This document shows, in pieces, positions 52,832 to 60,681 of a DNA stretch of 64,000 nucleotides (the first letter of the stretch is position 1; each line of letters starts with the position of its first letter). Both the position numbers and the translations under genes were made by a program. The notes under the pieces were generated by a model. That model saw nothing but the letters and a program-made list of their open reading frames with translations. It did no database searches and had not been told where the DNA came from. Source of the DNA: Thermoplasmata archaeon (lineage in GTDB: Archaea; Thermoplasmatota; Thermoplasmata; Thermoplasmatales; Thermoplasmataceae); the NCBI GenBank assembly GCA_021802055.1, contig JAKAAY010000003.1, positions 26,720-90,719 of the forward strand, written 5' to 3'.

Positions 52832-53677
52832 ATGGCACAGGGCACCATTAAGGTCAATCCTCCACCACCACAGCCCATCATGGCTCCACCTGGCAAATCT
52901 GTAAAGTACAAGGGTGTGAAGCACACACTCCTGATAATGAGCGGGAAGGGTGGAGTTGGTAAATCCACTGTCGCAGTGAATCTAAGTGTAAGCCTTGCAA
53001 AAAAAGGATTTTCAGTGGGCCTTGTGGACGCAGACATCAACGGGCCAGACGATCCAAAGATGCTTGGCGTGAGCGACATGAAGCTATACGCCGACGAGAG
53101 TGGCATAGTTCCAGTCAAGACAGAATATGGTGTGCGTGTGATCTCAATGGCATTCATGCTTCCGACGGAGGATACCGCCGTCATATGGCGCGGTGCCTTG
53201 AGACATAAGGCTGTGCAGCAGTTCCTTGAAGACGTTTCATGGCAGGATACTGACTATGTCCTGATAGATTTCCCACCGGGAACGGGTGATGAGGCGCTCA
53301 CCGTTTCGCAGCTCGTACCAGATTCCGATGGTGTGATTATAGTGATAACACCCCAGGAGGTTGCACTCCAGGATGCAAAGAAGGCTATTTCATTTGCACG
53401 GCAGATGCACCTGGATGTTCTGGGGGTAATAGAGAACATGAGCGGATTTATTTGCCCTCATTGCGGAAAGAATGTAGACATATTCAAGAGCGGCGGAGGG
53501 GAGAGGATCGCAAAGGAAATGGGTGTCCAGTTCCTGGGCCGAATTCCCATATACCCCGACGTGGTTGAAATGGCAGACATGGGAATACCGGCAGTCATCC
53601 GGAACTCCAACATGATGGAGCACTTTGGATCCATCTCGGAGAAGATCATTGCACAGCTCAAAAAAGACCAGCACTGA
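52832..53677 (+). CDS. Mrp/NBP35-family iron-sulfur cluster carrier ATPase
   Basis: 281 residues from ATG 52832. After a Pro-rich N-terminus (PPPPQPIMAPPG) comes the deviant Walker A MSGKGGVGKSTVAVNLS. GLVDADINGPDDPKML, DFPPGTGDEALTVSQL and the C-terminal FICPHCGKNVDIF Cys-x2-Cys bridging a [4Fe-4S] cluster follow. It assembles or transfers iron-sulfur clusters, consistent with the many Fe-S enzymes of this organism (Por, Taw1). A TATA-like GATAAAATATC about 22-30 bases upstream supports ATG 52832 over GTG 52817. Confidence 0.93.
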   Translation: MAQGTIKVNPPPPQPIMAPPGKSVKYKGVKHTLLIMSGKGGVGKSTVAVNLSVSLAKKGFSVGLVDADINGPDDPKMLGVSDMKLYADESGIVPVKTEYGVRVISMAFMLPTEDTAVIWRGALRHKAVQQFLEDVSWQDTDYVLIDFPPGTGDEALTVSQLVPDSDGVIIVITPQEVALQDAKKAISFARQMHLDVLGVIENMSGFICPHCGKNVDIFKSGGGERIAKEMGVQFLGRIPIYPDVVEMADMGIPAVIRNSNMMEHFGSISEKIIAQLKKDQH

Positions 53678-53914
53678 TCTGGTATGTAAGCACACACATT
53701 GAAAATTCGACGTTGATCATTCCACCAGGCAGGGTAATGGATGAAGTTGCTGGTCTTGAAACGAATTTCCTCGCGCACATCTTGAGTTAAGTTCATGTTG
53801 AGGTTTAACTGCAGCCTCGCGACGGTTCATGAAACAAAGAGGCACGGATCTAATTTTTTTGTAACCTTTATGGTATGGTAATTCAAACAAAGATTTTCCC
53901 TGACTATTGATGGA

Positions 53915-54118
53915 TTGACAAAGAGGTCTATGCCCATAGTATATTCTGATTGTAAAATAGTTGAGCGGATGACGGAAGATGTAAAGGTTAAAACCGTGGA
54001 AACTCCCATCGAAAAGATAGTTTTTGGAACAGTGGCTGTGAAGCATAAGGAAAATGCATTCGTGTCTTACGCTAAAAAACTTGGACTGGAAAAGAGGAGG
54101 AATTATCCTTTTCCTTGA
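53915..54118 (+). CDS. Small basic protein of unknown function
   Basis: 67 residues from TTG 53915, or 62 from ATG 53930. MPIVYSDCKIVERMTEDVKV begins the likely protein, which is then Lys/Arg-rich (VSYAKKLGLEKRRNYPF). No family was recognised. The frame is open and its amino-acid use is normal, but the upstream 237 bases show only a T-rich stretch and a weak TATA-like CTTTATGG. I give it moderate to low confidence as a real gene. Confidence 0.4.
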   Translation: MTKRSMPIVYSDCKIVERMTEDVKVKTVETPIEKIVFGTVAVKHKENAFVSYAKKLGLEKRRNYPFP

Positions 54119-54147
54119 TTTCCAAGATCCTCAGAAATGGCTTAAAA

Positions 54148-54228
54148 GGGAGGGCTCAACCCAGAACTGGTCCTGGTGAAGTAGAGACCTCCAGTCGCTT
54201 GCTAGGTAGAGGAAGTCAGACCGCTCCC
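54148..54228 (+). ncRNA. GC-rich segment with RNA-like folding, candidate ncRNA
   Basis: Between two AT-rich promoter-like boxes (CTTAAAA at 54141-54147; TTTTAAT at about 54257) lies a compact GC-rich stretch. GGGAG (54148-54152) can pair with CTCCC (54224-54228). Inside, GGG/CCC (54152-54162) and ACTGG/CCAGT (54166-54195) form hairpins, the second containing GGT/ACC. No known RNA class, including tRNA, RNase P, SRP and C/D box, is matched. If the first TATA box drives it, the 5' end would be near 54170. Confidence 0.3.
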
Positions 54229-54287
54229 CGGATCGCACACAATGAGATTACACGAAATTTTAATACGCAAACTTCACTTCTTCGTGC

Positions 54288-54875
54288 GTGAAAGCTGCCA
54301 CATCAGGCGGAGATCGCCTTTTAGCGAGTCTGGTGTTCATACACAACGGTTTTTCCCCGACATTGCTGTTCTTCCTTGCCGGAGCACTTGATCTTGTGGG
54401 ATCAGCAAGACTGGAAGTTTACCTGATTCCGGGATTTCTCATTGGAGGCGTTTTTTTCTCTTTACTGGGCGGCGTCGGGGGGCTCATCCGGCACGGGATC
54501 TTGTACGGACTGGCAACGTTTTTGCTCATGTATGTGGCTCTTGTTGTCCTGGTCTACAACTACAAAACCTTACTTCCAGTGGAGGGCGTTCTGTATTCAT
54601 TCCTGGCAACATCATTCTGCTTTCCATTCATCACTGTTGCCGGAATACGTGCAATTCCGCAATTCTTCCAGACGAGAAGGGCAATCAAAGCTGCAATTAT
54701 GGGCATATCCCCGCTGGTAATCTCCCTGGGGCTAGCGGTAATATATGTGGCCATGGCGCAGAGTGGTATACAGGAGGTAATGCTGATATTTCTTGCTCTC
54801 CTGATTGCATTATCCGGAGTTGCAGCCATTCTGGCTGGCAGGCCAGTGACAGGCAAGGGATCGGCGGAAGCGTGA
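54288..54875 (+). CDS. Predicted integral membrane protein (six helices)
   Basis: 195 residues, GTG start, with about six hydrophobic helices. Gly-rich turns such as IGGVFFSLLGGVGGLIRHG and a loop QFFQTRRAIKAA separate them. No family was recognised. AATTTTAATACGC about 24-34 bases upstream fits a leaderless transcript. The stop overlaps the phosphoesterase start by four bases, so it is the first gene of an operon with a phospholipase C-like protein and a lipid kinase. Confidence 0.7.
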   Translation: MKAATSGGDRLLASLVFIHNGFSPTLLFFLAGALDLVGSARLEVYLIPGFLIGGVFFSLLGGVGGLIRHGILYGLATFLLMYVALVVLVYNYKTLLPVEGVLYSFLATSFCFPFITVAGIRAIPQFFQTRRAIKAAIMGISPLVISLGLAVIYVAMAQSGIQEVMLIFLALLIALSGVAAILAGRPVTGKGSAEA

Positions 54876-56350
54876 ACAGCAAGATCGTATCGTCAGCGTT
54901 AATTGCCATATTTCTGCTCACGCTCTTCGTACCTCTGGTTCACGGGGCAGAAGCCTCGCCCGACTCCAACGGCACAAGAACACCCATAAAGCACGTTGTT
55001 GAGATTATGATGGAGAACCATAGTTTTGACAATCTTTTCGGGGTCTACCCCAGTAACACACTTGGCACAGCCAATACAGACGTTGCAAACATAACCAGGC
55101 CGGTTAATCTCATAAGCATAAACAACTCTCCCGGGCTTCAGGCAAACCCTGAGGGCACATTTACGACTCCGGATCCCATCGAGGGATACGCTGCCTATCA
55201 TCTTGACTGGAATAACGGCCTTATGAACGGCTTCAGGGCCAACTCGGGACCACAATCAATGACCTATTACAGCGCCTCCCAGTCCGCGCCGGAATGGGTA
55301 ATTGCTGAAGAGTACTCACTGGATCAGTGCGATTTTGCCATGCTCACTGAAACCTGTCCAAACAGACTGTACAACCTCGCTGGTTACTCTCCCGTAATCA
55401 ACGATTACGGACCGCCTCCATATATACCGTATGCTCAGTCCATCATGTCTGAACTGGATTCACGCTCCATAAGCTGGGGCTATTATGTTCACGATGCGTC
55501 AAATGGTTACTACCCGCTAGCATACTTCCAAGGCATACAGCAGCACCTGCAGAATGTCCACAGCTGGACAGACTTCTTCTCTTCACTGGGAAACAACTCA
55601 CTTCCATCGGTCAGTTGGGTCATGCCCATTGGCAGCGGTGGAACAGGATACTACTCACAGGGCCCCAATGCAAATGTCATGGTGGGACAGATGTGGTTCC
55701 TGTACATTATAAATGCAATAATGAAGAGCCCCTACTGGAATTCCACTGCCATCTTTCTGACATATGATGAAGGCGGCGGCTACTATGACCAGGTGCCACC
55801 CCCGTATTTCCATGGAGTCCAGCTTGGGCAGAGGGTCCCCTTCATGGTGATCTCACCGTACGCGAAAGAAGACTACATATCAAGCTCTGTCCTGGATCAA
55901 GGCTCTATTCCGGCTTTCGTAGACTATAACTGGAAACTTCCGGCACTAAACGACTTTGTATGGCATTCAAACATCCCGCTCGACATGTTCGATTTCAACG
56001 CTCCCTACAAGGCAGGAAATATATTGAGATCTCCGATCAACCTTGCAGGTATGGGCCTTCCTCTGCCGGACCAGATAGCATTCACCCCTAATTCCAGCCT
56101 CGACAGGAATTACTCTTCGCTGTTCCCGGCAGTTCTTCAGATCCCGTATTCACAGTTGCCTTATGCGCCCGTGGGTAGCGAGAATCTCTCTCTCAGTAAC
56201 ATAAGTTCAGAACTCTACGTAACCTCTAACTATCCATACGTGCCATTCTACTACAGCGGAGCGATGCTGTACGCGATGCTGATTCTGTCAGTTATGGTAT
56301 TAATACTGGTTCCGGACTTTGCACGAAAAAAATCTGGAAAGATCAGGTGA
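54872..56350 (+). CDS. Secreted, membrane-anchored phospholipase C/acid phosphatase-like phosphoesterase
   Basis: 492 residues. A signal peptide (about residues 1-26, ending LVHGAEAS) is followed by VVEIMMENHSFDNLFGVYP, the first metal/nucleophile block of the phosphoesterase family that includes bacterial phospholipase C and AcpA. Later blocks are LTYDEGGGYYDQVPPP and QRVPFMVISPYAKEDYI. Near the C-terminus a single membrane helix (LYAMLILSVMVLILV) is followed by a positively charged tail, so the enzyme is anchored with its active domain outside. It should cleave phosphodiester or phosphomonoester head groups. Start and stop overlap both neighbours by four bases. Confidence 0.9.
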   Translation: MNSKIVSSALIAIFLLTLFVPLVHGAEASPDSNGTRTPIKHVVEIMMENHSFDNLFGVYPSNTLGTANTDVANITRPVNLISINNSPGLQANPEGTFTTPDPIEGYAAYHLDWNNGLMNGFRANSGPQSMTYYSASQSAPEWVIAEEYSLDQCDFAMLTETCPNRLYNLAGYSPVINDYGPPPYIPYAQSIMSELDSRSISWGYYVHDASNGYYPLAYFQGIQQHLQNVHSWTDFFSSLGNNSLPSVSWVMPIGSGGTGYYSQGPNANVMVGQMWFLYIINAIMKSPYWNSTAIFLTYDEGGGYYDQVPPPYFHGVQLGQRVPFMVISPYAKEDYISSSVLDQGSIPAFVDYNWKLPALNDFVWHSNIPLDMFDFNAPYKAGNILRSPINLAGMGLPLPDQIAFTPNSSLDRNYSSLFPAVLQIPYSQLPYAPVGSENLSLSNISSELYVTSNYPYVPFYYSGAMLYAMLILSVMVLILVPDFARKKSGKIR

Positions 56351-57252
56351 GCGGCATGGGCGAGTTCAGCACGTACATCATAGCGAATCCAGCATCTGGA
56401 GCATTCAGCACCCAATTTCTGGATAGTGTTGTGAGGGACCTGGAGTCATTCGTCCCCAAGGTCCATATGACGCAGTCAACTGGAGATGCCACATTATTTG
56501 CGAGGAATTGCCCTGACGGCTCGCTGATTGTTTGCATAGGAGGTGACGGCACACTCAACGAGGTCGTAAACGGTATGGCCGGTTCTGACAAGACACTGGT
56601 AATTGCGGGCGGTGGCACGGGATCCGATCTGGGCAGAACTCTGGGCTTTGTGCCGCCAGGAAGCATTGGGAGCAGCCTCAATAACCCGCGGCTCTCCATG
56701 ATAGATCTTGGCATGGTGAGATACTCCAACGGAACAAGGTATTTCGCAAATGTCATGGAAATAGGGTTTGGGGCCAGCGTTATGATGAGGGTTAATTCAA
56801 GCAGAGGGGGAAGGATAAATCCATTCACTCTTTCCGTACTGAAAGAACTGCCACACCTGAAAAGCTACCATCTCCACATTGACTCAGATCCTGAACACAG
56901 GGACTTGGAGGCCATTGAAGTGGTTATAGCCAACTGTCGCTATTTTGGAGGGGGCATGCTGGCTTCACCGCTTTCAGATCCTGCAGACGGGTCACTCGAT
57001 CTGCATGCAGTACCAGCAATGTCCAGATTGAGCCTGATAAGACGTTTCGGCAAACTCAGGAGCGGTGAATATGTCAAACTGGACGAGGTGGTGAACATCT
57101 CTTCTTCTGAATTCAGGATATCCGGTGATGCCGCTCCATTTGAAATCGACGGTGAGTGCATAGGTTCCACGCCGGTTGAGATTTCAGTCGCAAAGGGTGC
57201 ACTACGCGTATTAACTCCTGGCAGTCATGAGCAAGGCAAAGCGATCACTTAA
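56347..57252 (+). CDS. Diacylglycerol kinase-like lipid kinase
   Basis: 301 residues (GTG 56347; ATG 56356 is possible). YIIANPASGAFS, LIVCIGGDGTLNEVVNGMAG and AGGGTGSDLGRTLGF are the nucleotide and lipid-binding blocks of the DagK/YegS/sphingosine kinase family. It would phosphorylate a diradylglycerol-like lipid in the cytoplasm or at the membrane. It is translationally coupled to the phospholipase C-like gene. An archaeal lipid core with a free glycerol hydroxyl is a natural candidate substrate, but that is inference. Confidence 0.9.
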   Translation: MSGMGEFSTYIIANPASGAFSTQFLDSVVRDLESFVPKVHMTQSTGDATLFARNCPDGSLIVCIGGDGTLNEVVNGMAGSDKTLVIAGGGTGSDLGRTLGFVPPGSIGSSLNNPRLSMIDLGMVRYSNGTRYFANVMEIGFGASVMMRVNSSRGGRINPFTLSVLKELPHLKSYHLHIDSDPEHRDLEAIEVVIANCRYFGGGMLASPLSDPADGSLDLHAVPAMSRLSLIRRFGKLRSGEYVKLDEVVNISSSEFRISGDAAPFEIDGECIGSTPVEISVAKGALRVLTPGSHEQGKAIT

Positions 57253-57276
57253 TACGCAGTTGATCATGGTTACACC

Positions 57277-57681
57277 ATGCCAGTTTTTCCAAGCAATGAC
57301 TGGGTAAACAGTTTTGTAGAAGAGATCAACAGGAACAGAAAATACGAGGACACCGCAAAGGACTGGGAAGGAGATTTTAACTTCGTGGTGGAAAAGGATC
57401 AGAAGTTCCACGAGACCGTGTACATCTACCTTGACCTGTACCACGGCAAATGCAGACGGGGTGGCCTTTACGCGGCAGGAGAAGCACCAAAGGCTGCGTT
57501 TTATTATTCCGGGCCTTACCAGAACTGGGTCAGGCTCATCAACGGGGAGTTTGATCCGCTCAAGGCTGTACTTGTGGGTAAATTCAAGTTGAAGGGATCG
57601 ATGATGAAGATTATGCGTTATACTGCAGCAGCAAAGGAACTTGTGCGAACCGCCAACCTGGTTGACACCCAGTTTGAGTGA
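57277..57681 (+). CDS. SCP2-like sterol/lipid carrier domain protein
   Basis: 134 residues. The single domain has KDWEGDFNFVVEKD, VYIYLDLYHGKC, and a C-terminal FDPLKAVLVGKFKLKGSMMK, as in SCP2 sterol-carrier domains that form a hydrophobic tunnel for lipids or acyl-CoA. CTTAATACG about 23-31 bases before the ATG suggests its own promoter inside the lipid-gene run. The following alcohol dehydrogenase starts four bases after the stop. Confidence 0.85.
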   Translation: MPVFPSNDWVNSFVEEINRNRKYEDTAKDWEGDFNFVVEKDQKFHETVYIYLDLYHGKCRRGGLYAAGEAPKAAFYYSGPYQNWVRLINGEFDPLKAVLVGKFKLKGSMMKIMRYTAAAKELVRTANLVDTQFE

Positions 57682-57685
57682 GAAT

Positions 57686-58813
57686 ATGTGGTACTACCGC
57701 TCTCCAACCATTGTATTCGGGGAGGATTCCCTCTCTTTCCTAAACTCCGTTAAGAGCCGGAGGTGTCTCATCGTGTCAGACCGTAACCTTGAGAAGGCCG
57801 GTATTGTGGATAACATAAAGGAGCTGCTGCCCGAGGACTGCAGGACAATGATATTTTCCAGCATAGACCAGGAACCAACGTTCTCGCAGATGACATCTGC
57901 AATGGACTCGATCATGAAGTTCAAGCCGGATCACATAGTTGCTGTGGGCGGAGGCTCTGTCATAGACACAGCCAAGGTGATCCTTTTCAGGTATGCCAGG
58001 CCTGATCTTGACTTTTATGATCTGACCCCTCTGGAATATCTTGGTATCAAGGAGGCTGCAAAACTGATAGCCATCCCTACTACCAGCGGAACAGGCTCGG
58101 AATGCTCGTGGGCCGCAGTGGTATCCGACGAGAGGGAGAAGAGGAAAAATGAACTGGCCTCATCGGAGATACTTCCAGATTATGCCATCCTCGACCCTGC
58201 GGTTGTGACAGGGCTTCCCCGCAAACAGACGGTTTCAACTGCAGTGGATGCAATGACCCACGCGATAGAAGCATATGTCAGCACATGGAGGAATTTTTAC
58301 TCAGACGCCCTGGCAGAAAAGGCCCTGGAGCTCATAACAGGAAATATTGCTGAAGTTCTTCATGATCCTGGGGATATTCAGGCGCGAAATTCTGTACACA
58401 TAGGCGCATCAATGGCAGGATCCTCATTTTCAAACTCCCAGATAGGGCTGGCTCACGCGCTTGGCCATGCACTGGGAGCCATATTCAAGGTCCCCCATGG
58501 TACGTCGGTGGGTCTTTTCCTCCCTGCAGTGGTTGAATTCAACAGCACCGTTGTGCATGACCGGTACGACCGCCTGAACTCAATATTCCCTGAATCGATG
58601 AGGGATAAAACCCTGGCCGGTTCCCTAAGGAAGATATTCGCAACTATGGGACAGCCCGTTCACATATCGGACGCAGGCATAAGCAAAGACAGCTATAACG
58701 CCGCAAAACCCAGCCTCGAGAAGCTCGCCATGGAATCAACAGGGCTGGTGGCCAATCCAAGGGAATCCGAGTCAGCGGACATACACATGCTTCTTGAGGA
58801 GGTTATGGGATGA
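57686..58813 (+). CDS. Iron-containing alcohol dehydrogenase
   Basis: 375 residues from ATG 57686. The NAD(P) site is VGGGSVIDTAKVI, preceded by HIVAV, and PTTSGTGSECSWAAVVSDE lies near residue 130. The metal His residues are in AMTHAIEAY, GLAHALGHALGAIF and VPHGTSVGL. The enzyme interconverts an alcohol and an aldehyde or ketone. The overlap with the aldehyde dehydrogenase gene (four bases, ATGA) implies a two-step oxidation of an alcohol to an acid. The frame runs upstream to 57641 inside the SCP2 gene, but that part has no family match. Confidence 0.92.
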   Translation: MWYYRSPTIVFGEDSLSFLNSVKSRRCLIVSDRNLEKAGIVDNIKELLPEDCRTMIFSSIDQEPTFSQMTSAMDSIMKFKPDHIVAVGGGSVIDTAKVILFRYARPDLDFYDLTPLEYLGIKEAAKLIAIPTTSGTGSECSWAAVVSDEREKRKNELASSEILPDYAILDPAVVTGLPRKQTVSTAVDAMTHAIEAYVSTWRNFYSDALAEKALELITGNIAEVLHDPGDIQARNSVHIGASMAGSSFSNSQIGLAHALGHALGAIFKVPHGTSVGLFLPAVVEFNSTVVHDRYDRLNSIFPESMRDKTLAGSLRKIFATMGQPVHISDAGISKDSYNAAKPSLEKLAMESTGLVANPRESESADIHMLLEEVMG

Positions 58814-60309
58814 TATCCAGGGACAGAATTTACGGTAGTTTCATCGGCAACGAGACGGTTCTTGAGGGTACGGAAAACACTCTCACAAGCCCGGCAGACG
58901 GATCAGCAATTGCCAGGGTGTTTTTCGCCACCAATGAGTTGGCCAGAACGGCCATTGATGCTGCATATGACGCTCAGGATCCATGGTCAAAGACGTCGCT
59001 TAAGCAGAGAAAAGCACTTCTCGGCAAGCTGGCAGACATACTGCAGGAGAGGTCTGAAGAATATGCCATGCTGGAGACCATGAACACAGGCAAGACCATC
59101 AGGCAGAGCACATTCATGGATATTCCTCTGGCGATAGAACACCTCCGGTACTTCGCAAATGAGCACGAATTCAGGGTGAAACGCAGGATCAGTCACCCGG
59201 AGTTTCCAGGCACTATGGGCGAGATCCAGTATGCGCCCATGGGAGTTGTGGGTGCCATTGTACCCTGGAACGTCCCGCTACTTATGACCGTGTGGAAAGT
59301 CGCTCCGGCCCTTCTGGCAGGAAACACCCTTGTGGTGAAACCTTCAAGCTATACTCCACTCACCGCACTGGAACTCTCCAAGGATGCCGCAAGAGCTGGT
59401 TTCCCGCAAGGCGTTCTAAACGTAGTCCCGGGGAAGGGCAGGGAATTGGGGGCAGCACTAACTTCCAGCAGGAAGGTCAACATGATCAGCTTCACCGGTT
59501 CAACTGAAACCGGGCAGGAGATCATGAGAGAATCATCGGCATCAATCAAAAAAGTCACACTGGAACTTGGGGGCAAATCACCCAACATCGTCTTTGAAGA
59601 CTGTGACCTGGAACACGCCGTGTCGGGTGTACTTTTTGGAATATTCCTCAATTCTGGACAGTTATGTGAATCAGGAAGCAGGCTTCTAATCCAGCGCAGT
59701 ATCCGTGACAGGTTTGTTTCACGCCTGAAGGAGAGGCTTTCATTGATGAAGGCTGGAAACCCCTCCGACTTTGAGACTGACGTAAGTGCAATCACCAACA
59801 GGGAGCAGAAGAACAGGATAGAGCGAATGGTGGAGGAAGGCATAAGGTCAGGTGCGGAGGTCGAATACAGCAAGAACATGTCGGACTCACCTTCAGGAGG
59901 CCTCTACTACCCTCCCACACTCCTGAGCTCAGTGACTCCTGATATGGTAGTGGGGAAGGAGGAGATCTTTGGGCCGGTTCTATCAATAATGGAATTCTCG
60001 GACGAGGAGGAGGCAATTCGCATGGCTAACTCGTCAAGATATGGCCTTGCCGCTGGCGTATGGTCCAGAGACAGAGTGAAGTGTCACAGGGTGGCCAGCA
60101 AGCTTCAATCCGGAACCGTGTGGATAAATGAATATCATCTCCTTTCTGCCGCAGCCCCCAGAGGAGGGTTCAAGGACAGCGGCATCGGGAGGGAACTTGG
60201 CCTGGAAGGTATACTTGAATACACCCAGACTCGGCACATCTTCATCAACGCTGGAGAATCAGACCTGGATGAAGCCGCGTATGGCCTTATATTTTCCGGG
60301 GAGAAGTGA
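58810..60309 (+). CDS. Aldehyde dehydrogenase
   Basis: 499 residues, standard length. VVGAIVPWNVPLLMTVWKV, NMISFTGSTETGQEIM, the Glu in VTLELGGKSPNIVFED and the nucleophile Cys in FLNSGQLCESGSRLL are all present. PVLSIMEFSDEEEAI and PRGGFKDSGIGRE follow in the C-terminal part. It oxidises an aldehyde to a carboxylic acid with NAD(P). It is coupled to the iron-type alcohol dehydrogenase upstream. It could serve lipid-chain or glyceraldehyde oxidation; the specificity cannot be read here. Confidence 0.94.
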   Translation: MISRDRIYGSFIGNETVLEGTENTLTSPADGSAIARVFFATNELARTAIDAAYDAQDPWSKTSLKQRKALLGKLADILQERSEEYAMLETMNTGKTIRQSTFMDIPLAIEHLRYFANEHEFRVKRRISHPEFPGTMGEIQYAPMGVVGAIVPWNVPLLMTVWKVAPALLAGNTLVVKPSSYTPLTALELSKDAARAGFPQGVLNVVPGKGRELGAALTSSRKVNMISFTGSTETGQEIMRESSASIKKVTLELGGKSPNIVFEDCDLEHAVSGVLFGIFLNSGQLCESGSRLLIQRSIRDRFVSRLKERLSLMKAGNPSDFETDVSAITNREQKNRIERMVEEGIRSGAEVEYSKNMSDSPSGGLYYPPTLLSSVTPDMVVGKEEIFGPVLSIMEFSDEEEAIRMANSSRYGLAAGVWSRDRVKCHRVASKLQSGTVWINEYHLLSAAAPRGGFKDSGIGRELGLEGILEYTQTRHIFINAGESDLDEAAYGLIFSGEK

Positions 60310-60413
60310 TGTCCCCGGGAGGTTTATACGCCAGCGACAAATGAATTTCCAATGCCTTCTGTTTGGCGCCACACTAAATTATTTCGTCATTTGCAGAATG
60401 AGCATACGGCAAA

Positions 60414-60421
60414 ATTTATAA
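60414..60421 (+). promoter_or_regulatory. TATA box of the zinc-ribbon microprotein
   Basis: TTTATAAA, a near-consensus archaeal TATA box, ends 25 bases before the ATG at 60447. It stands in an otherwise gene-free gap and is one of the best promoter matches in the window. Confidence 0.65.
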
Positions 60422-60446
60422 AGCATGCCACGGTCATAATGTCCAT

Positions 60447-60545
60447 ATGTACACGACAGAAACTCGTGAATACGAGTGCAGGAAGTGCGGGCAGTCCCAT
60501 GACTCGGAAACAGAAGCTGTCCAGTGCGGCTGCGGCTATGACTGA
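60447..60545 (+). CDS. 32-residue zinc-ribbon microprotein
   Basis: The frame starts MYTTETREYECRKCGQSHDS and ends ETEAVQCGCGYD, then TGA. Residues 11-15 give Cys-x2-Cys-Gly and residues 27-30 Cys-Gly-Cys-Gly, four Cys in a tiny zinc-ribbon (rubredoxin/RPB12-like knuckle) arrangement. A strong TATA box 25 bases upstream makes it a leaderless gene. Such one-ribbon proteins are common in archaea but usually not annotated; partners may be nucleic acid or an enzyme complex. The rest of the 372-base gap (60310-60681) shows nothing else coding. The function is unknown. Confidence 0.75.
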   Translation: MYTTETREYECRKCGQSHDSETEAVQCGCGYD

Positions 60546-60664
60546 ACGGTTCCCCGGTTCCCTGTATATCCGAACTTCATAGCTTGTGCCGTACCGGGTC
60601 GCCTGGCCTGAAATACGGTTCATGGAAGCATCTCAATCATTCAGGACAAATTCTTTTTAGAGGC

Positions 60665-60675
60665 GTTAGGCTAAC
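60665..60675. promoter_or_regulatory. Inverted repeat before the AGPS-like gene
   Basis: GTTAG G CTAAC is a perfect 5-bp inverted repeat, 6 bases before the TTG start and just after a TATA-like TTTTTAG (60654-60660). It is a possible operator. Confidence 0.3.
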
Positions 60676-60681
60676 ACTTCG

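Noticed and set aside
54148..54230. tRNA, RNase P, SRP or C/D-box RNA in the GC-rich segment
   Set aside because: No T-loop consensus, no GAGGAAAGTCC-type block, no SRP domain and no clear C and D boxes; kept only as an unclassified candidate.
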